From Megalobrama amblycephala (lineage: Eukaryota; Chordata; Actinopteri; Cypriniformes; Xenocyprididae): a stretch of 64,000 nt of DNA. Shown one piece after another: positions 42,918 to 55,910 of this stretch. Where the stretch lies: assembly GCF_018812025.1 (NCBI RefSeq), contig NC_063044.1:48957989-49021988 (forward strand), in the 5' to 3' direction. How positions within the stretch are numbered: the stretch's first letter is position 1; each line of letters starts with the position of its first letter. The position numbers and the translations under genes are program-made. The notes beneath the pieces are model-generated. The model ran no database searches and was not told where the DNA came from. It saw nothing but the letters and a program-made list of their open reading frames with translations.

Positions 42918-45900
42918 GTAAGTGCCTGAAATGTGTGAAAGAGAGAAACATTGCATTGTGTAATAAATTGAGCGCATTAGGGTGACACTGTCTTAAAAGC
43001 TGTGGACACTGGGCATGGTTTCAATTTTAGGCTTTCTGGAATAAATAATGAAAGATTGTAGCCACCCTTTTGAATAAAAAATATGGATGGGCAAGGTTTG
43101 GATGGCCGCAGGAGTAGGAGATTAGAAGCCAGTCTTTGAAGATTGCATTTCTTTGTGGAATTACGCCTAAAAGTGTGTTTGTTATTGGCCTTACACTCAA
43201 GTAGTAGATGCCTTTGTCTCCTCAAATGTTCAGACAAGGATTCTCTATGAAGGGAGGACTGCTTTACTGCTTGCAGAGTCACCTCCGGGCAACGTCAGCA
43301 CTTTGATATAGCACACGCATCGCATGCCACTAGCCCACTCCAGCTGCTGACGGCCCACTTCTGTTGGTTTAAGAGCCGTCTCCCACTGACTGTTTTCAGT
43401 TTGCACTAAGATACTGCATGGTTAGTCAGGTGCTGCACAGTGTCCTTCCCATGAGAGTCAGATGGTCGTGTTCCTCTGTGTTTTAGTGACTTTCACATCT
43501 GAATTTGTATTCTCGAGACAATGGCACATTCAACTGATGACCAACGCTATCAGAGCGCCATCGCTTCAAACTGTTCATGTGCTCTTCAAAGGGCTAAGTT
43601 GTGTGTTTTGTGCTTTTAAACATGCAACCACTACCAAAACAGTAAGGTACTTTGCCCTGCAGGTGCTAGATTCACAGCATGGGAATGGCCAGCTCCCAGT
43701 GAAGTCAAACCGAAGGCATGCTATATCTAAAGTGAACATTGTGTAATCTGACGGACGTCAAGGGGATTTGATACCAGGGGTTTGCCCTGTGTTACAAAAC
43801 TGTGGCTGTCGCTGTCCCTTTTTGTTTCTAGTGTAGAGATAGCATACTTTTTAAGCAGAACAATGATGATAACTACAGTAGCAAAAGATAATATATGACT
43901 TTTTAAACCTTTTCATTGAAGATATTCAGTAAAAATTAGGTTTGAACACCTGTGAACACCAGCTCTCCTAAGCCCATTTTCTTGTCAAGCCTATCATCCA
44001 TCTCATTCTTCCTTATTTCACCATCTTCCTCTTTCTCCTCACCCTTTTTTCTCTCAGCTAGACTAAAAGCTTGATCACAGTCCCTTCTGCTCTGGTATCA
44101 GTCTGATCCTCTATCACTGCTCAAAGTAGACAGAAGCCTATTGTAGCACTGGACGAGTGTGATTGTGTGTAAGTGTTTTAATAAAACAGTAGGTAGTTTA
44201 ATGAACTAAAAAGGGGTCAAATGTTATATAGATGAGTTTGTTTGTTGTGTATAAATTACTTTTTTTTTTACATGGAGTGGCCTAAAAAGCACTTTCCATT
44301 GCATTAGATCAGGTTTTCCCAAACTGGGATTCATGAGAGAACTGCAGAGAATTTTTAAGTTGATGAATAATAATAATAAAAAAAAAAAAATTAAAATAAA
44401 ATGATTTTAAAACAAAAACATTCCAATAAAAAGAAATATTTTACTTGTTTACCTGCATGTCATGTGACCTTTAACCAACATCAGAGAACTGTGAACATTC
44501 AAATGTGTTTTTAAATTATTGATTTAGTGACCTAAAATCTCAGAGAGTACTTTTATTTAATATTTTATGGCGAAGGAGTTCGGCTGGAAAAGAAATTTTG
44601 GGAATCCCTGCAATGGATAATACCTAGATACCTAAATATCAAATCAAGTGTAAACAAACATGCTAATGATGCTAATTTTACAGTCATTATTTGCCATCAC
44701 TTGCTAACTAACCGCTTCCAGTATCAATTTTAGTGGATGAATGAAGTCGGTCTGACCACAGCTGTGGATGATTACATTTAACTATGAACATGTTTTGCTA
44801 ACATTTGACTACCAGAAAGAGCCCAAATACTTTTAATCTTCAAAGCTTATCTGTTGTTTAATCATTTAAAACTTAACACATTTGTTTTTTTGTTAAATGT
44901 TCTGGCTGAATAGTGCTTGTTTGTAAGGGAAAGGAAGGGGGAAAAGACTCAAAGTTATCTGAATCCATCTGTGTCATATGTCTGCTGTTGCTTACATGCT
45001 AATGTTGTTGAATGTTCGCTTGCATGAATATTAATTGTTCATTGCACCATCTGTATTCTTGTTGATGGCTAGTGTTCACATCTAGTTTATTATTAAGTGC
45101 TTTGTGAGTCCAGACAGGCGTGGGCAGACTCTCTTATCCTCTCAAAGACAGGAAGAGCTGAAGCAGTTTTAGGGGAGGGAGGTGGTTTACTCAGAGCTGT
45201 TGGTAGAAGTTGACTTTTGAAGGTGATCTAAGACCAGTACTGCAGTTCAGTTCAGAAGTGAAAAGCTGTGGGTTTAGATGCGATCAGATCCTAAAACAGT
45301 GTAGAAAGTGAAGGATTTACTAAATATATCATTTTAGATAAACTGGAGAAAAATCAGTGCAGAGGAAGTGATATACATGTTTGCTAATCTCTGACTAATA
45401 CTATGATACATAGGCAAATTACACAATTCTCCTTTAAGACATGCACTGTAAAAACTGATTATGGGAGTTTGTTATCAAGAAAATACCATTTCAATCTTTC
45501 TACTTAAAAATATAAAGTGTAATTCAATTCAATTCAATGTGTTACTTAGTGTTTCTTTGTAAATATGTTTGAAATTTACTAGCAATTTCTGAATAAAAAT
45601 GGTTTCCTATAGCTTCTTTTTCCCCAAGAAAATCCTACAAGTTTAAGTGTACTAAAGTTTGTAACTACCCTACATCAAAGTATACAGGTCAGTTTTTCAG
45701 GAAGAAGATATGCCAGAACCGTATTCACCACAGTGTAACATTGCACTTATGTGTTGCTGTTTACCAGCAGGACTAAACTGTTGTATTTGGACCCTGTCTG
45801 ATTGTCTCAGCTGGCATATGTGTGCTTTAGCAGCTCACAACCTCAACATATTGTGTCCATTCCTGCTGCTTAAAATAGTTGCGTTCTCTTCACTTTCACA

Positions 45901-47892
45901 TAATCCACAAAGTCTTACTCCCTGCACTACAGGTGGTGATGGAGCTGTTTTTGGATAAAGGTAACACTGATTCAGTGCAATAACATTTGGAATAATAGTG
46001 CTGTGTGGTGTCGTTGTGTTGCTGAATGAGGCCGTTATCAGGCTGCAGCAGGAAACTGACGGAAAAAAAGGAAATGTGGCCTTAAAGGGGCAGTGTGTTT
46101 TTTTCTAATGAGAGACTGAAACCCATGGTCATGGATGCATTTGTTTGGTTGCCTCCTGCACAGAGGGATGTTGAATTGCTTTTGTTAGATCCAAACTTTG
46201 CCTAACTTAAAGCGAATCTGACATGGCATCACGGCTTAACAGACCATTTTTGTTCTCCAGTGGCAGAAATTATGTATCATTCTTCAGATTACACGGTATC
46301 TGAAGAACGATGCCAAGAGCTGCTGAGCTATACAGTATGTCACACACTATATATTTTTTGATTATATGTTTTGAATCAACATCACTGAATATTTTCATCA
46401 TCACATAAATGCTTTAAAATGATTTAATAATTCTTTTTTACTGCATATAATTCTAAAAATGATTAATTTAGTGAAAAACAGTGCTGAAAACATCTTTTAG
46501 AACTAAATTCATGTTTCATTAAATTCCTTTCATTAAATATATTGAATCCCTTTAAGGCATTTCAGTGTTATTTTAGTTTTATTTATATACTTTTAATATT
46601 AATACTTTTTTTATTAATATTTAGACGCCATTGTTTTTTAATTTTAATTTAATTGTTAGTATTTTTTTTGTCATTTTTAGTCATTTGTATTAGTTACAAG
46701 TTAATTATTAGTTAATAATATTACTAGTAATACTTTTTTTAGTTATGTCTATTTATTTCCAGTTTAAAAAAAAAAATCAATTTAAAATAATTTCCAAATA
46801 AAAAATAATTTTCAAATAACATGTATATTTTATTTTATTTTATTTTGTCTTTATTTCAATTAACAAAAATGCTTTTACTAGATTTAGTTTTTGTTAATGA
46901 TAATAACAGTGTTTTCAATACAAATACTTAAATACTTAATATAATCAAAAGACTGAAAATTATTGCATTTTTCTTGTTTAGCTATAAGCAATGCTCAGCC
47001 CTAATGAGGTCTATATGTGCGTTATGTTGCATTTGCATATTAGAAACATCCAGCCTGGTTTCTGTGTCATTAAATGTCATATACATATATGTCACATATG
47101 TTGTTGTTTACATGACATTTGTCTGTTTTAGCCCTTGAGGTTACCAAACAGGCCAGTTAGTTTGCCAGCATAACCTCCAACCTTCCAATTAGAAAGCTGA
47201 TATTATGCGATCCACTCGTGTGCATTGATTGAGAAAGACAGAGACATTGTTAGGCTAGCTGAATAATATACTGAAAAACAGGGGGTGGACTGTTTAAATC
47301 CTATAGAGGGCCTTTGGCTAGCTTTTAGGTGAGGTTATTGATTGATGTATGGCCTCATTTTGTTAAACAGTTCTTGCTGCCCATCCCCTCAGTCAATGGC
47401 TGGCTAGTACTGCACACAGTCAGACCCCGAAGTACCCTCTGTGGGCAAAAGGCTGTAAAATATATGCAGTTATAGAGTAAAGACCCTATGAAGTACGTTA
47501 ATTGCCTGGTGATTAAGAACCTCTTCATGTTCCAACCGCTTTCTGGTTGTTTTTCTCATTTAGGAATAGAGAGCAATAACAAAAGCTTGTTTGTAGCTTT
47601 TGGTGACTGAACACCAAGACTTTCAAGGGGTTTCTCGATTTTTGCAGTGTAAGATGTTTTTTTCAATGTTTTCTCTCTTTCTCTTTCTCTTTGTCTAACA
47701 TTTTAAACAGTTTGCAGGAAAAAAATAGGGGCTTAAGTGGTTATTTTGAGAATGATGCAACATGATTATTTAAAATTTTCAGCTGAAGATGGGATCAGAT
47801 AGGAAGGAGAATGTATGAAATGTGATACGGATCACTGTTTCAAAACACGTTCACTACAGCTCATTTATATCATTGTTGTTTTAAGGACTGGA
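42918..47892 (+). other. ppp1r9b: Start of ppp1r9b intron, no exon found
   Basis: The next spinophilin exon (encoding the segment before the PDZ domain) was sought by its expected acidic/Tyr-rich peptide and PDZ GLGI-type motif in all forward frames and is not visible. Low-complexity AT tracts occur at 44350-44400 and 46560-46900. Confidence 0.6.
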
Positions 47893-48204
47893 GCGCACGT
47901 CCTGATTTTGCTGAGTTAGATGCGTTCCTGGGTCAACATATTTTGTTGATCCTGTCTGAAAATTTAGTCTTAACCCTATTCCTACCCCTAAACCTAACCC
48001 TACCCATAAGTTATCCCAAAAATCAGAGGGAAATGACAGATGAATAACACTGATGTAGAAGCACCAATTCATGATTTTAAGCCTAAATTTGACATAATCT
48101 GTAAACTTGTCCCTCAAATCTGATTGGTTGATTTGAATGTTGTTCCAGGATCAACAAAAATGTTGACCCAGGAACATGTTGAACTCAGCAAAATCAGGTT
48201 CTGC
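47893..48204. mobile_element. 312-bp inverted-repeat MITE with 8-bp target duplication
   Basis: GGACTGGA at 47885-47892 and 48205-48212 flank inverted ends (CTGATTTTGCTGAGTT ... AACTCAGCAAAATCAG), with further inverted words TTCCTGGGTCAACAT and ATGTTGACCCAGGAA. An 8-bp duplication suggests hAT. No coding frame. Confidence 0.82.
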
Positions 48205-48936
48205 GGACTGGAACATAGTATTCAAAAGGAATCCTTTTGCATTTCAGATTGTGAATGATTGTATTCATTCAAAGCCTTATTCACAAGCCGCCTGGTGTAA
48301 AACAAGGTTAACAAGGTTAAACTGCTGCATCTTATTTATGTTTGTTTAACAGCAGTCAGGCAAATATGACTTGATGGCCAATATTAAAGTCTGACTCTTT
48401 AATTAAAGAACTAAAGGTTAGCCAGTATCCAGATGTGCACTTATTGAATGTGACAAAAACAACTTTGTCATTGAGGTTTTATGTTTTCAGCATGTTGGTA
48501 GATTCAAGCCAATTTCTAGTACTTTTGTAAAGGACTTAGAGTGACATTTATCAGCATTTTATTATCGTTTGCATTGCACTGTCTTGTGCTGCAGTCATTG
48601 CTGGATAGTAACTGAATATATGTAATCTGGATTATGTAAACAGATTCCAAAAATGTTGGAAATTACTTGTAATTAGATTATATTACGTTTTAAAATACTC
48701 ATAATCAGACTACAGTTACTTTATTGATTACATGATTACATATTATTCATACAATAGCAGTGAAGCATTGGTTCTCCGCAATTCTTCTTTTTTATGTTTT
48801 AATTTTTGTTTTAAAGCATATCACTTATGTACATTAAGAAAATATTCTAGTTTTATGAAATTGCACATAGACCAGCCACTAGTCAGGTGGCTATAATTAC
48901 ATGGAAAATTGAGCATTTTAATCAAAACATTTAATA

Positions 48937-49790
48937 TTATTTATTTATTTATTTTAATTTTATTTATTCTATTTATATAAACATAAAACGGATGAAAGTC
49001 TCACAAAATGTATACAAAAATATACTATACACAAACAAAAGTGAACACCCACCCACCCCCCACGAACAGGCACCAGATACAATGAAAAATATTAAGACAT
49101 ACGTAATCAAACATAAACAAAACATTAAAGATAGAGTGAAGGAATACAACAGTGAAGCTATCCATATTACATGAATACCTAAGGAAGGGGCCCCAGATTT
49201 GATCAAATTTTTAGAAGCATCAATCTTGGAAAAACAAATCTTTTTGAGCTTTAGGCCGGCAACCATCTCCTCCAACCATTTATGAAAACTGGGCGGTAAA
49301 GTGGACTTCCAATCCATCAAAATCATCCTTTTAGCTACCACCATACTGAACATAAGATAAAATTGCTGATAATGTGTTAATGCTAATGTAGGGTCAGAAC
49401 ATCCAAGCAAAGCTAATTCAAGATCTGGACTGATATCTTCTCCAAAAACATTTGAATACCACCGAAAAATATTCTTCCAAAACTCAGAAATCTCAGGACA
49501 AAACCAAAATGTATGAGCATGCATGCCATCTGAGCTCTTACATATAAAAGGGAAACTGAAGGGCAAATTTTATGCAATACTTTAAACTGTATAAGTTTTA
49601 ATCTAGCATTAATAGAACAGGGTAATAATTTGTTTCAGTTCCTCTTCCCAGATCTTGTTTGAGATATTAATTCTGGTATCATTTTCCCATGCTACTTTGA
49701 GGTGATCTGAAGACACTGCAAAACGAGAAACAAACCATGTCACCAAATTCTTTCACAAACCCCATTATCAATTCAATCTGTTAGGTCAAA
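48937..49790 (-). pseudogene. 5'-truncated L1/Tx1-like LINE, ORF2 C-terminus
   Basis: Minus-strand frame 49566-48973 gives KSSDGMHAHTFWFCPEISEF, then YLMFSMVVAKRMILMDWKS and PPSFHKWLEEMVAGLKLKK. This fits the C-terminal end of ORF2 in fish L1/Tx1-type LINEs (HxxxxC-type end followed by a hydrophobic/basic tail). Upstream on the minus strand homologous codons continue to about 49790 with stops (AWENDTRINISNKIWEEELK). The 3' end is an A/T-rich repeat (TTATTTATTTATT). Only the end of the element was inserted. Confidence 0.7.
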
Positions 49791-49826
49791 AGTAATCTAA
49801 AAGTAATCAGATTATACTACCCAAAA

Positions 49827-50283
49827 TAGAGTTGTCAAAAGTACTGACTTCGGTACCAATCGGTACTGAAATTTTAAAAATGTGACGCTTTGAGTGCTGT
49901 TGAGCTGTGTTCACGGCTCATCGGATATATCTATGATTGGCTACAATGATCAACGTTTGGGAGCGTTTGAAAGCACAGGGAAGTGTTTGAATTAGAAAGC
50001 ATTTTGAAAGCGGGAGTGGGAGCATTTGAAAGCAGGTGTCTATCAGCGGACCGGTCCGCGATAGAGGCCTGCTTTCAAACGCTCCTGTGTGTATCTGTGT
50101 AAGCACTCTACGTGACTACGTTTGTGAAGCGTTGATCATTGAAGCCAATTACAGACATATCCGATTAGTGCGTCAACATAATGGCCAATCAGAGGTGTTA
50201 ACGAATACGCTTAACAGTGCTCAAAGTGTCACATTTTTTAAATTTCAGTGCCGACTTGGTACCGAAGTCGGTACTTTCTTCTA
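49827..50283. mobile_element. Fold-back hAT-like element
   Basis: ACCCAAAA at 49819-49826 and 50284-50291 forms an 8-bp target duplication. Ends TAGAGTTGTC and its inverse TAGAAGAAAG lead into long inverted repeats (GTACTGACTTCGGTACCAAT / GTACCGACTTCGGTACCAAG). The repeats extend to the centre, where CGGACCGGTCCG (about 50047-50058) is a perfect palindrome. The element can fold on itself over most of its length. Confidence 0.78.
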
Positions 50284-50398
50284 ACCCAAAATGTGTAATG
50301 TACTGCATTACGTTACTAACTACATTTTTGTACAGACTACAATTTGTAAGTAATTTTGTAAGTCTACTTGTAAGTAAATTTAGTAATCCACCCAGCAC

Positions 50399-52449
50399 TG
50401 GCTGCACTAGCTATATAATGCATATACTTGTGCATGATGACACATTAAGAGATCAGCACTTAAGTACAAAGCATTGGATAACCGATCTAAAAGCAATGAA
50501 CAATGGCATCAAATCAGGGAAAAGATGTAATTTCCCCCATTGATTTTCTCTCTCTAGTCAGATTGATTCTTTCTGGTGTTTCTCAGTGGCCTGTAGTCAG
50601 TTATTTTTGCTCCTGGGTAGAGATGAACTGGCTACAAGAGGAGGTCAGAGGTGCTTCCGTCTTGTCAGATGTCTTTTAAAATGATCTCTTGCTCATAGCC
50701 ATTATTCAGCTGGACCTCACATGCTGTGAGCCATTAAGTGATGTTTATCTTTTTATGATATGAGCTCTGTGTTCTGCATCAGCTTTGCTATCTTAAAAAC
50801 CTCTTCCATTTAGGCTGGCAGAGATTGTCTTGGTGTGAGACGTACATTATATCTGGAGAAATAGCTTTATTGCATGACTAATAATGGCATAGTTGTATTG
50901 CCAAAGCGGTATCAGATTGCCTAATAGTTATAATAATGGACTGTGCAAAATGTCTCTCTGTAGCTCTGTGATGACAAATTACTGTCTATGCCTTTATACT
51001 TGTACTGATTTAGTGATATTAAGCGTTATCGATTTTTACAACCAATACTGTACTGATTAACGTTTACCTTTATTTATTTAGCTAATAAGCTAATAGCTTT
51101 TATCCAAACTTAGCGACTTACAAATTAGGTGCATCGCGTTGTTAGTTTTTATTATAAAGATTTGCACACAAACCAGTGCAAAATGAACCGAAACTAATTT
51201 AAATTATGTATTATGTATTGTGTAAATATTATTTATATAATAGCAGCTAATAATAAGATGCTATTAGATTTTTTATGTAGTATCGTCTTTGTTTTGAGAC
51301 TTAAACCGTTATGCATAAAATGATACGCATCTCTCACTTGATAATGAATGGTTGTCAGTCACATAGAAAATAATTTGTGCAAACAGTGCACTATGTGAAA
51401 GCACTTGTTAGCACGACTTGTTAGTACACTTATTATAATGACAAGAGTTTTGGTAATCTTGAATCTTTCAGTTTTCAACTCTTCACTTCTTCATATTCAC
51501 TGTCTTTCCTAGTGTAAAAATTCTGCATGTAAAAAGGCTTTATAGTATACAACAATGTAACATAATCACTTAGTAGTGCTTACTAAAGGCATTTGTGTTT
51601 GTTGTTGCTTGCTTTAGTCTCTGAAGCTCTGCAACAAATCCACATGGTTTGACACTTATTTCAGCTGTAATTTCCTCATAATTATCCCAGATGTTTTCAG
51701 TGTGGAATGTGTCCCTCTCTGAGCACTCTTTGTTACGGAGCAGAAAAAAGTGGATGAAGCACCGACCAGCATCTTTCTTTAGTCGTTTAGGATGATAAAC
51801 TAGATAGAAGCAGCATTCTTTTGATTTTGTTTTGATGTTGAGGCAAGTGGGACGGAGTTATTTGGTCTTGTTTGTGAGTCAAAGTCTTTGTCTTTCTTGG
51901 TCTATAATGCACCTTTAGTCACTTCTCTAGTTCCTGGGTAAGAAATGCCAGCCAAGGCAGCAAGCGGCTTTTTTTCCCCTCTGTGTGGGAGAGCACAACG
52001 TCAGCCCTTGGATAACTCACAGGGAGTCTGTTGTAGAAAGGTTGCCAGGGTCACGCTGGAATGCCCAGCACACTCGTTTATTTCTTTCGTTCTTTCTTGT
52101 CGCTGCCGTTTCTCTTTAGCAGTCTTCTTCTTCGAGCGCTGGCTGTCTGGAGAGAGAGAAACGGGGCACACTGAAGCCTCTGTTCTCCACTTCTTCATCG
52201 CTCTCACATTATCTCACTCAACCTTTTTCCGTTAACATTCTCTCTATTACGCTTCCTTCCAAAGAAGTGTATAATACCTGAAGAAAGCTGTCTGGTAGCA
52301 TTCCTATTCGTATCAATGTCAGTTGTTTGGTTGACGCATTTAAGCATGCGATTTGAAATTTGTAATTTTCGCTCACAGAATTTGTTGAGCTGTAACAAGC
52401 TGCAGGGCCTAATGGGGCCATGCTAACCAGCCAACCTCCTCCTTTTTAA
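50399..52449 (+). other. ppp1r9b: ppp1r9b intron, few features
   Basis: Only a degenerate SINE-tail fragment at 51067-51130 (AATAGCTTTTATCCAAACTTAGCGACTTAC region) was recognised. 51940-52210 is relatively GC-rich with open frames on both strands but no family features. Confidence 0.5.
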
Positions 52450-53419
52450 AGGGGTCATAAAAGAGCTTGACATACTAGAAAAACACACTAGAACTCAAAA
52501 CGTCCTCCCCAGTCCAAAAAGATCATTTAATGAAACTAGGCTGCTAAAAATGTCACATTGCCAATATGTCACAGTTGCTGTGATTAGCTAAAGTTCAGAG
52601 CGAGTTGTTTTTTTGTTGAGAAACTCTTTAGTATTTATTTTAAACAAGATCTTTGGGCATTTCAGTCTGATGCATAAAACCGTTTAGCGCAGATTGTTTT
52701 GTGAATTCGTCACAATGTAATGTGGAATTTTAGACTAATATTAGACATGAAAGTACTGTAGCTGGAGCACAGTCAGTGTTAATGGGAATTTAGTATGTGA
52801 TTTGGGCACTTAAAGGTGCAGTAGCGCAAAATGAATGGTTTATTTCTACACTGTAAAAAATATTTGTAGTTTTCACAGAAAAAAAAAAAATTGTAAAAAT
52901 GCTATGATACAAATCTTGATAAACTTTAATGTACCTTACCGGTGTAATCTGGTTTAACATCGTATTAAATCACCATATGTAATGTCAAAATAATGAATTG
53001 AAAAACAGAAAAAAACTTTCCCAGAAGTGATTTATCATGTATTGTGCCACCTGTATTATTATGGTGGTGGTTATCAGTAAGGTACCAAGCAGATTTTGCT
53101 ACTTCAAGTAGATTGTGTGTTAGTATTATATCACTTAGTTAAATATATGTTTATAAGTTATAAAATATACAGGCACCAATATGCCACACATAATACCAGA
53201 AACACTATCCCTGTATTTTTTACAGTGAATTTCTGGCACTCACAGCTGCCTTTTTTTAAAAAAAATTTATATAAGTTAGAAGATTTTTTTTTACAGTGTA
53301 TGAATAGCCTAAAATGGTCATGAAAACTGCAATATGAATGTTTTTAGCACACATAAAAAAAAAAAACATTATACGTGGACCTCGGGGGGGAAGAAAATTA
53401 AAAATGCGATATGACCTCT
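52450..53419. mobile_element. TTAA-flanked element (AGGGGTCATA type) with a nested MITE
   Basis: TTAA at 52446-52449 and 53420-53423; ends AGGGGTCATAAAAGAG and the inverse AGAGGTCATATCGCA. The middle is interrupted by the TA-flanked element at 52849-53298. Confidence 0.7.
52849..53298. mobile_element. TA-flanked CACTGTAAAAAA MITE
   Basis: TA at 52847-52848 and 53299-53300 flank CACTGTAAAAAATATT and the inverse CACTGTAAAAAAAAATC. 450 bp, non-coding, nested in the TTAA element. A TA target suggests a Tc/mariner- or similar-type transposase supplied the mobilisation. Confidence 0.72.
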
Positions 53420-53808
53420 TTAAGAAACACTATATCGCGCTTGTTGACTTCATGATCTCTACTCTGCTGTTTTCTATTTTTACACCATGAGTAACACCTC
53501 AAATTGGTGTTTGCAGGGCTTGGTTCATTTTCCACATTATTTATGCATGATCTTGAATCTTCTGGTCATGTTTCTCTAAATGTTTCAGCAATACTGATCA
53601 GACTCTGAGATCCTCTCTTTCTGCCACCTTGTTTGCTCTGATAACGAATCCTCGGATGGGTTTTCCTGAACGCCGCAGCGAAGGGTCCTGGAGTGAAGGC
53701 AGGCACAGAGCCAGAGATGCTTTTCTTATTAAATCCATTTGTTGTGCACACATCTTGACAGCACCACTGCAGATTCGGTCAGCAGCTTTGCCTGCAGTCA
53801 ATACTTAA

Positions 53809-54178
53809 AGGGATAGATCACCAAATAAAAATAGTCATCATTTACTCACCCTCATGGTGTTCAAAACCCATTTGAAAGATTTCTGTAGGGTCATGTGACA
53901 GTGAAAACTAGAGTAATGGTGCTGAAAATTCAGCTTTGTTATCAGGAAAAAAATGAGTTTAAATTGTTAATTTAAATTGAATTTTTTTTTACAACATTAC
54001 GTTTTACTTTATTTTTGATCCAATAAATGTAGCCTTGATGAGCTTTAGAGACTTCTTTACAAAAACATTTAAAAATCTTACCAACCCCAAACTTTTGGAT
54101 TGGTATTGTAATTAGATTTGGAACAACATGAGGGAGAGTAAATGATGACAGGATTGTAATTTTAGGATGAACTATCCC
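53809..54178. mobile_element. Decayed TTAA-type element (GGGATAGATCACC) around a dispersed repeat
   Basis: TTAA at 53805-53808 followed by AGGGATAGATCACC, with the inverse GATGAACTATCCC at the right; the right TTAA is mutated. TTTACTCACCCTCATG and CATGAGGGAGAGTAAAT are inner inverted words. The middle (53870-54110) is the repeat also seen at 33776-34010. Confidence 0.6.
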
Positions 54179-54707
54179 GTCAAATCTTGTCTGGATGTCC
54201 TGTAATGTTCCCGAAACAGATTGGCTAGAGTTACTGATGCACAAGCCATTAAAACGCGTTGTGGAGTTAATCACAAAGGCTTTAGTCATTCAGTCCCGAG
54301 AGACTGCATTCCAGTGCTCTGAATAGCAAGTCCTGATGTCGAGAGACTGTAATACAATTAGTTACATTTGTGTGTTTGTGCTAGAAAATGCTGGAACAGC
54401 TGGTCGGTCCATAGATCAATATTAAGGTAGTATTAATGGAAGCAGGACCAGCCATTGTGGCCTGGACAGGAAGCCCTGAAGGCATGCGTGTGTGTGACCA
54501 TGATTGTTTTTCCTTCATCTGGTAAGCCTATTCTCCCAAAAAAGACACTTGAAAACACCCACTGTCCCGTTTTACAATCTTTGTGAGCTCCAGTGGCCAA
54601 GACAATAACAAGTACAGTAGGCGCTGACTTATTCGCATTAAAAAACTCACATGTACATATCTCAGAAGGTTTGGTGTTGGGTTAGTGTCCACTCTGTCTA
54701 CTCTTAA

Positions 54708-55678
54708 AGGTGCCCTAGATTCAAAATTTGAATTTACCTCGGCATAGTTGAATAACAAGAGTTCAGTACATGGAAAAGACATACATTGAGTTTCAAACTC
54801 CATTGCTTTCTCTTTCTTATGTAAATCTCATTTGTTTAAAAGACTTCCGGAAAACACGCGGATCTCAACATAACACCGACTGTTACGTAACAGTCGGGGT
54901 GTACGCCCCAATATTTGCATATGCCAGCCCATGTTCCCAACATTATGAAAGACATTAGACAAGGGCAGCCAGTTAACGTCTGGATCTGTGCACAGCTGAA
55001 TCATCAGACTAGGTAAGCAAGCAAGAACAACAGCGAAAAATGGCAGATGGAGCAATAATAACTGACATGATCCATGATAACATGATATTTTTAGTGATAT
55101 TTGTAAATTGTCTTTCTAAATGTTTCGTTAGCATGTCGCTAATGTACTGTGAAATGTGGTTAAAGTTACCATCGTTTCTTACTGTATTCACGGAGACAAG
55201 AGCCGTCGCTATTTTCATTATTAAACACTTGCAGTCTGTATAATTCATAAACACAACTTCATTCTTTATAAATCTCTCCAACAGTGTAGCATTAGCCGTT
55301 AGCTACGGAGCACAGCCTCAAACTCATAGAGAATCAAATATAAACATCAAAATAAATACTTTACTCACATAATTTGAAGCATGCATACAGCATGCATGAC
55401 GAACATCTTGTAAAGATCCATTTGAGGGTTATATTAGCTGTGTGAACTTTGTAAATGTGCTGTAATATAATCAAGAGCTCGTGTTGCAGGGAGCACGCGA
55501 ATTAAAGGGGCTGCGCGCTGAAAAAATCAGTGCAGAGTTAATGATGCCCCAAAATAGGCAGTTAAAAAATTAATTTAAAAAACATCTATGGGGTATTTTG
55601 AGCTGAAACTTCACAGACACATTCAGGGGACACCTTAGACTTATATTACATCTTGTGAAAAAGCATTCTTGGGCACCT
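54708..55678. mobile_element. TTAA-flanked element (AGGTGCCCTAGA type), long copy
   Basis: TTAA at 54704-54707 and 55679-55682; ends AGGTGCCCTAGATTC and inverse AGGTGCCCAAGAATG. A 22-bp perfect palindrome centred between 54886 and 54887 (CCGACTGTTAC and its inverse) lies inside. No transposase frame. The copy at 39435-39984 is an internal-deletion relative. Confidence 0.8.
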
Positions 55679-55682
55679 TTAA

Positions 55683-55910
55683 AAGGATAGTTCACCTAAA
55701 AATGGAAATTCTGTCATGATTTACTCACCCTCATGTTGTTCTAAACCTGTTTTTGTCCATACAATGAGAGTCATCAATGGGGTCCAGTATTGTTTGGACT
55801 CCATTGCTCTTCAAAAAATCTTCTGTGTCCCACATAAAGAATGTCATACGCATTTGAAATGACATGAGGGTGAGTCAATCATGACAGAATTTTCATTATC
55901 TATTCAAAGT
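55683..55910. mobile_element. GTTCACC-type element directly abutting the TTAA element
   Basis: AGGATAGTTCACCTAAAAATG follows the TTAA at 55679-55682 directly. Inverted inner words ATGATTTACTCACCCTCATG (left) and CATGAGGGTGAGTCAATCAT (right). The far end is degraded. Confidence 0.6.

Larger units (their letters stand above)
48596..50398. mobile_element. Old hAT-like element split by later insertions
   Basis: Left end CATTGCTGGATAGTAACTG and right end GTAATCCACCCAGCACTGG (inverse CCAGTGCTGGGTGGATTAC), with subterminal GTAATCTGATTAC-type words on both sides. A LINE fragment (48937-49790) and a fold-back element (49827-50283) sit inside it. Outer borders are approximate; no target duplication was established. 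Confidence 0.5.

Noticed and set aside
51945..52235. Possible alternative exon or promoter in the ppp1r9b intron
   Set aside because: GC content is raised and frames are open on both strands, but there is no family similarity, clear acceptor/donor pair or conserved motif.
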